Assembly (NCBI RefSeq): GCF_013337285.1
Contig: NZ_SUPW01000002.1
Span: 248,001-312,000 of the forward strand
From: Agrobacterium tumefaciens
GTDB taxonomy: Bacteria > Pseudomonadota > Alphaproteobacteria > Rhizobiales > Rhizobiaceae
Reading direction: 5' to 3'
Length of the DNA: 64,000 nt
The position numbers were made by a program, and so were the translations under genes. The notes under the pieces were generated by a model that saw nothing but the letters and a program-made list of their open reading frames with translations, ran no database searches and was not told the DNA's origin. Below, piece by piece: positions 62,835-64,000 of the stretch (position 1 is its first letter; every line of letters starts with the position of its first letter).

Positions 62835-63443
62835 ATGCTGATCAAGCAGACCGACTATCACCGGATTTACCGGGTCATCAACAGCCTGCTTCTCAGCCAG
62901 AATGCCGATCCCGCTTCGGCTTCCATGTATTTCAGCACATTCGGTGCGTTCATTCTCCAGCAGCACTACAAGGTGAAAGCTGTGCCGAAGGGCGGGCTTG
63001 CCGCCTATAATCTCGGAGGCAAGGTTCTGCTGTTCGCGGATCATCGCGAGGATGGTTACGTGACGGGCGCGGGCGACAATTTCCATTGCTGGGTCGAGGC
63101 GGATGGATGGGCGATCGATTTCATGACGCCGGCTTTTTCGGATAGTGCGCGGGGCCTGTCAGTGCCGCCGAAGATGTTTCAGCGCCCGCTGTCGGCGATG
63201 GCGGCGTCCATCAACGATCTCGGGCAATCCGGCGATTTCTTCTACCGTTCAGAACCTGAAGCGACGGCAAAACGCTTTGCCGACTGGCACCGCCACGCGA
63301 TGCTCGGCGATATGGCAAGCGTCGCCGCCAACTGGTTCCGCAAGTCGCCGAAACAGATGTCGGCATCATTGTCGGTGACGGATCGGGATGGCAAGGCACG
63401 GACTGTGCCGCTTTCCGGGCAAATGCTTTCCGGAGCATGGTGA
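62835..63443 (+). CDS. DUF2026-family protein
   Basis: The 202-residue product fits the DUF2026 family, with DYHRIYRVINSLLLSQ at the N-terminus and the FHCWVEADGWAIDFMTP region, which has a Cys, His and Asp pattern that could suit a cysteine-hydrolase fold. The function is unknown. No membrane segment is seen. Confidence 0.75.
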   Translation: MLIKQTDYHRIYRVINSLLLSQNADPASASMYFSTFGAFILQQHYKVKAVPKGGLAAYNLGGKVLLFADHREDGYVTGAGDNFHCWVEADGWAIDFMTPAFSDSARGLSVPPKMFQRPLSAMAASINDLGQSGDFFYRSEPEATAKRFADWHRHAMLGDMASVAANWFRKSPKQMSASLSVTDRDGKARTVPLSGQMLSGAW

Positions 63444-63565
63444 AGGCGGGTTTTGCCGCACGGCGCTGATCCCTAAAGGTTTCGGCAGCGAAAGGTCTTT
63501 TGATTTATAAGGGCAACCCTGTTACGCAGATTAAACTGCATCAGGGACGGGATTGATGTGCTCCT

Positions 63566-64000
63566 ATGGCCGATGACACCATTTCAATCAGCTTCACGCC
63601 CGACCCGAAACATGTGCCGTATTATGTCTACGGCTATCAAAATCAGGCCTATGAAAATTACAGTATGATTTGTGACAAGTCCTGGAAGCGCCATTTTGCC
63701 TCGGCAAGAGCGCATCTATCCTCGTTTGCGGGACTGGCTGCCGCTGCCATCTATTCCATAAGTCTGCCGTGGTTTCCCGGCGTCTGGCCGGTGGTCGGTT
63801 ATTGGGTGTTTGCACCCGCACCGTTTGTGGCCCTCGCCATATGGTTCATTGTCTCGCGGGGCTCGAGAAGGGAGATGAAATCCTATTACGAGGTCCTGGC
63901 ACATTGGAATATTGCCAATGATCGGATGTATTCGCCTCACACACAGGTGGAGATAGGACCCGAGGGTTACAAGCAGGTCACAAGACTGGACACCGTGCAG
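63566..64000 (+). CDS. Membrane protein, C-terminal end cut off (YcxB-like?)
   Basis: The frame starts at ATG 63566 and stays open to the window end (145 codons). Two hydrophobic segments (about residues 49-64 and 71-94) are followed by a soluble part with YSPHTQVEIGPEG, which recalls the YcxB-like family. The function is unknown and the gene is partial. Confidence 0.7.
   Translation, partial: MADDTISISFTPDPKHVPYYVYGYQNQAYENYSMICDKSWKRHFASARAHLSSFAGLAAAAIYSISLPWFPGVWPVVGYWVFAPAPFVALAIWFIVSRGSRREMKSYYEVLAHWNIANDRMYSPHTQVEIGPEGYKQVTRLDTVQ

Overview
The window looks like the chromosome of a member of the Agrobacterium tumefaciens/fabrum complex (Rhizobiaceae). The strongest marker is the divergent gbpR / chvE-gguA-gguB-gguC locus at 10.6-16.9 kb. 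chvE encodes the periplasmic sugar-binding protein that agrobacteria use both for sugar uptake and for sensing plant sugars in virulence induction. A bacA (sbmA-type) peptide transporter, RIME-like palindromic repeats between genes, and high-GC codon use all agree. The species is inferred from gene content; no search was run.

Bases 1 to about 8,390 are the right-hand end of a prophage that abuts an intact tRNA-Arg(CCG) at 8,393-8,469. The tRNA 3' end faces the phage, the usual geometry for tRNA-targeted integration; the integrase and the other att copy would lie to the left, outside the window. Plus-strand genes form a lysis module: endolysin fragment, holin-like protein, nested Rz/Rz1 spanins, then an SGNH hydrolase fused to a lectin-like domain. 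A leftward block (3.6-5.9 kb) holds small phage proteins, two of them with zinc-ligand motifs, around an HMCES/YedK-type DNA-protein crosslinking protein. Next to the tRNA sit two uncharacterised leftward cargo genes: a 412-aa protein with a possible N-terminal helix-turn-helix and an HExxH metallopeptidase.

From 8.5 to 27.4 kb lie chromosomal genes: a MarR regulator, a J-domain-like protein, the gbpR/chvE/ggu sugar system, VOC and GNAT enzymes, a four-gene operon (circularly permuted ATP-grasp, alpha-E, transglutaminase-like, methyltransferase), two EamA exporters, a lipoprotein L,D-transpeptidase, DoxX and a RhlE-type RNA helicase. From 27.9 to 33.6 kb there is a 1,232-aa soluble multi-PAS hybrid histidine kinase, then mnmD and an FAD oxidoreductase that diverge from overlapping start codons.

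The second half is dominated by purine catabolism in two blocks. Block one (34.6-37.6 kb) has puuE, uraD, an intervening MNT/HepT toxin-antitoxin-like pair, allA and uraH. Block two (43.1-52.5 kb) has guaD and puuD, then a LysR regulator, xdhC, xdhB and xdhA. Together they can take guanine or xanthine through urate, 5-hydroxyisourate and OHCU to allantoin, allantoate and ureidoglycolate breakdown; the allantoate-degrading step is not in the window. Between the blocks are a phosphoesterase, a D,D-carboxypeptidase with a SPOR domain, a TetR/SMR efflux pair, lldD and a TauE-type exporter.

From 52.6 kb to the end: bdhA, a luciferase-like monooxygenase, a second methionine aminopeptidase, an MFS exporter, bacA, a secreted polysaccharide deacetylase, an NnrU-family protein, a TPR membrane protein with der (engA), a DUF2026 protein and a truncated membrane protein. 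At least five RIME-like composite repeats and several other palindromic elements lie between genes.
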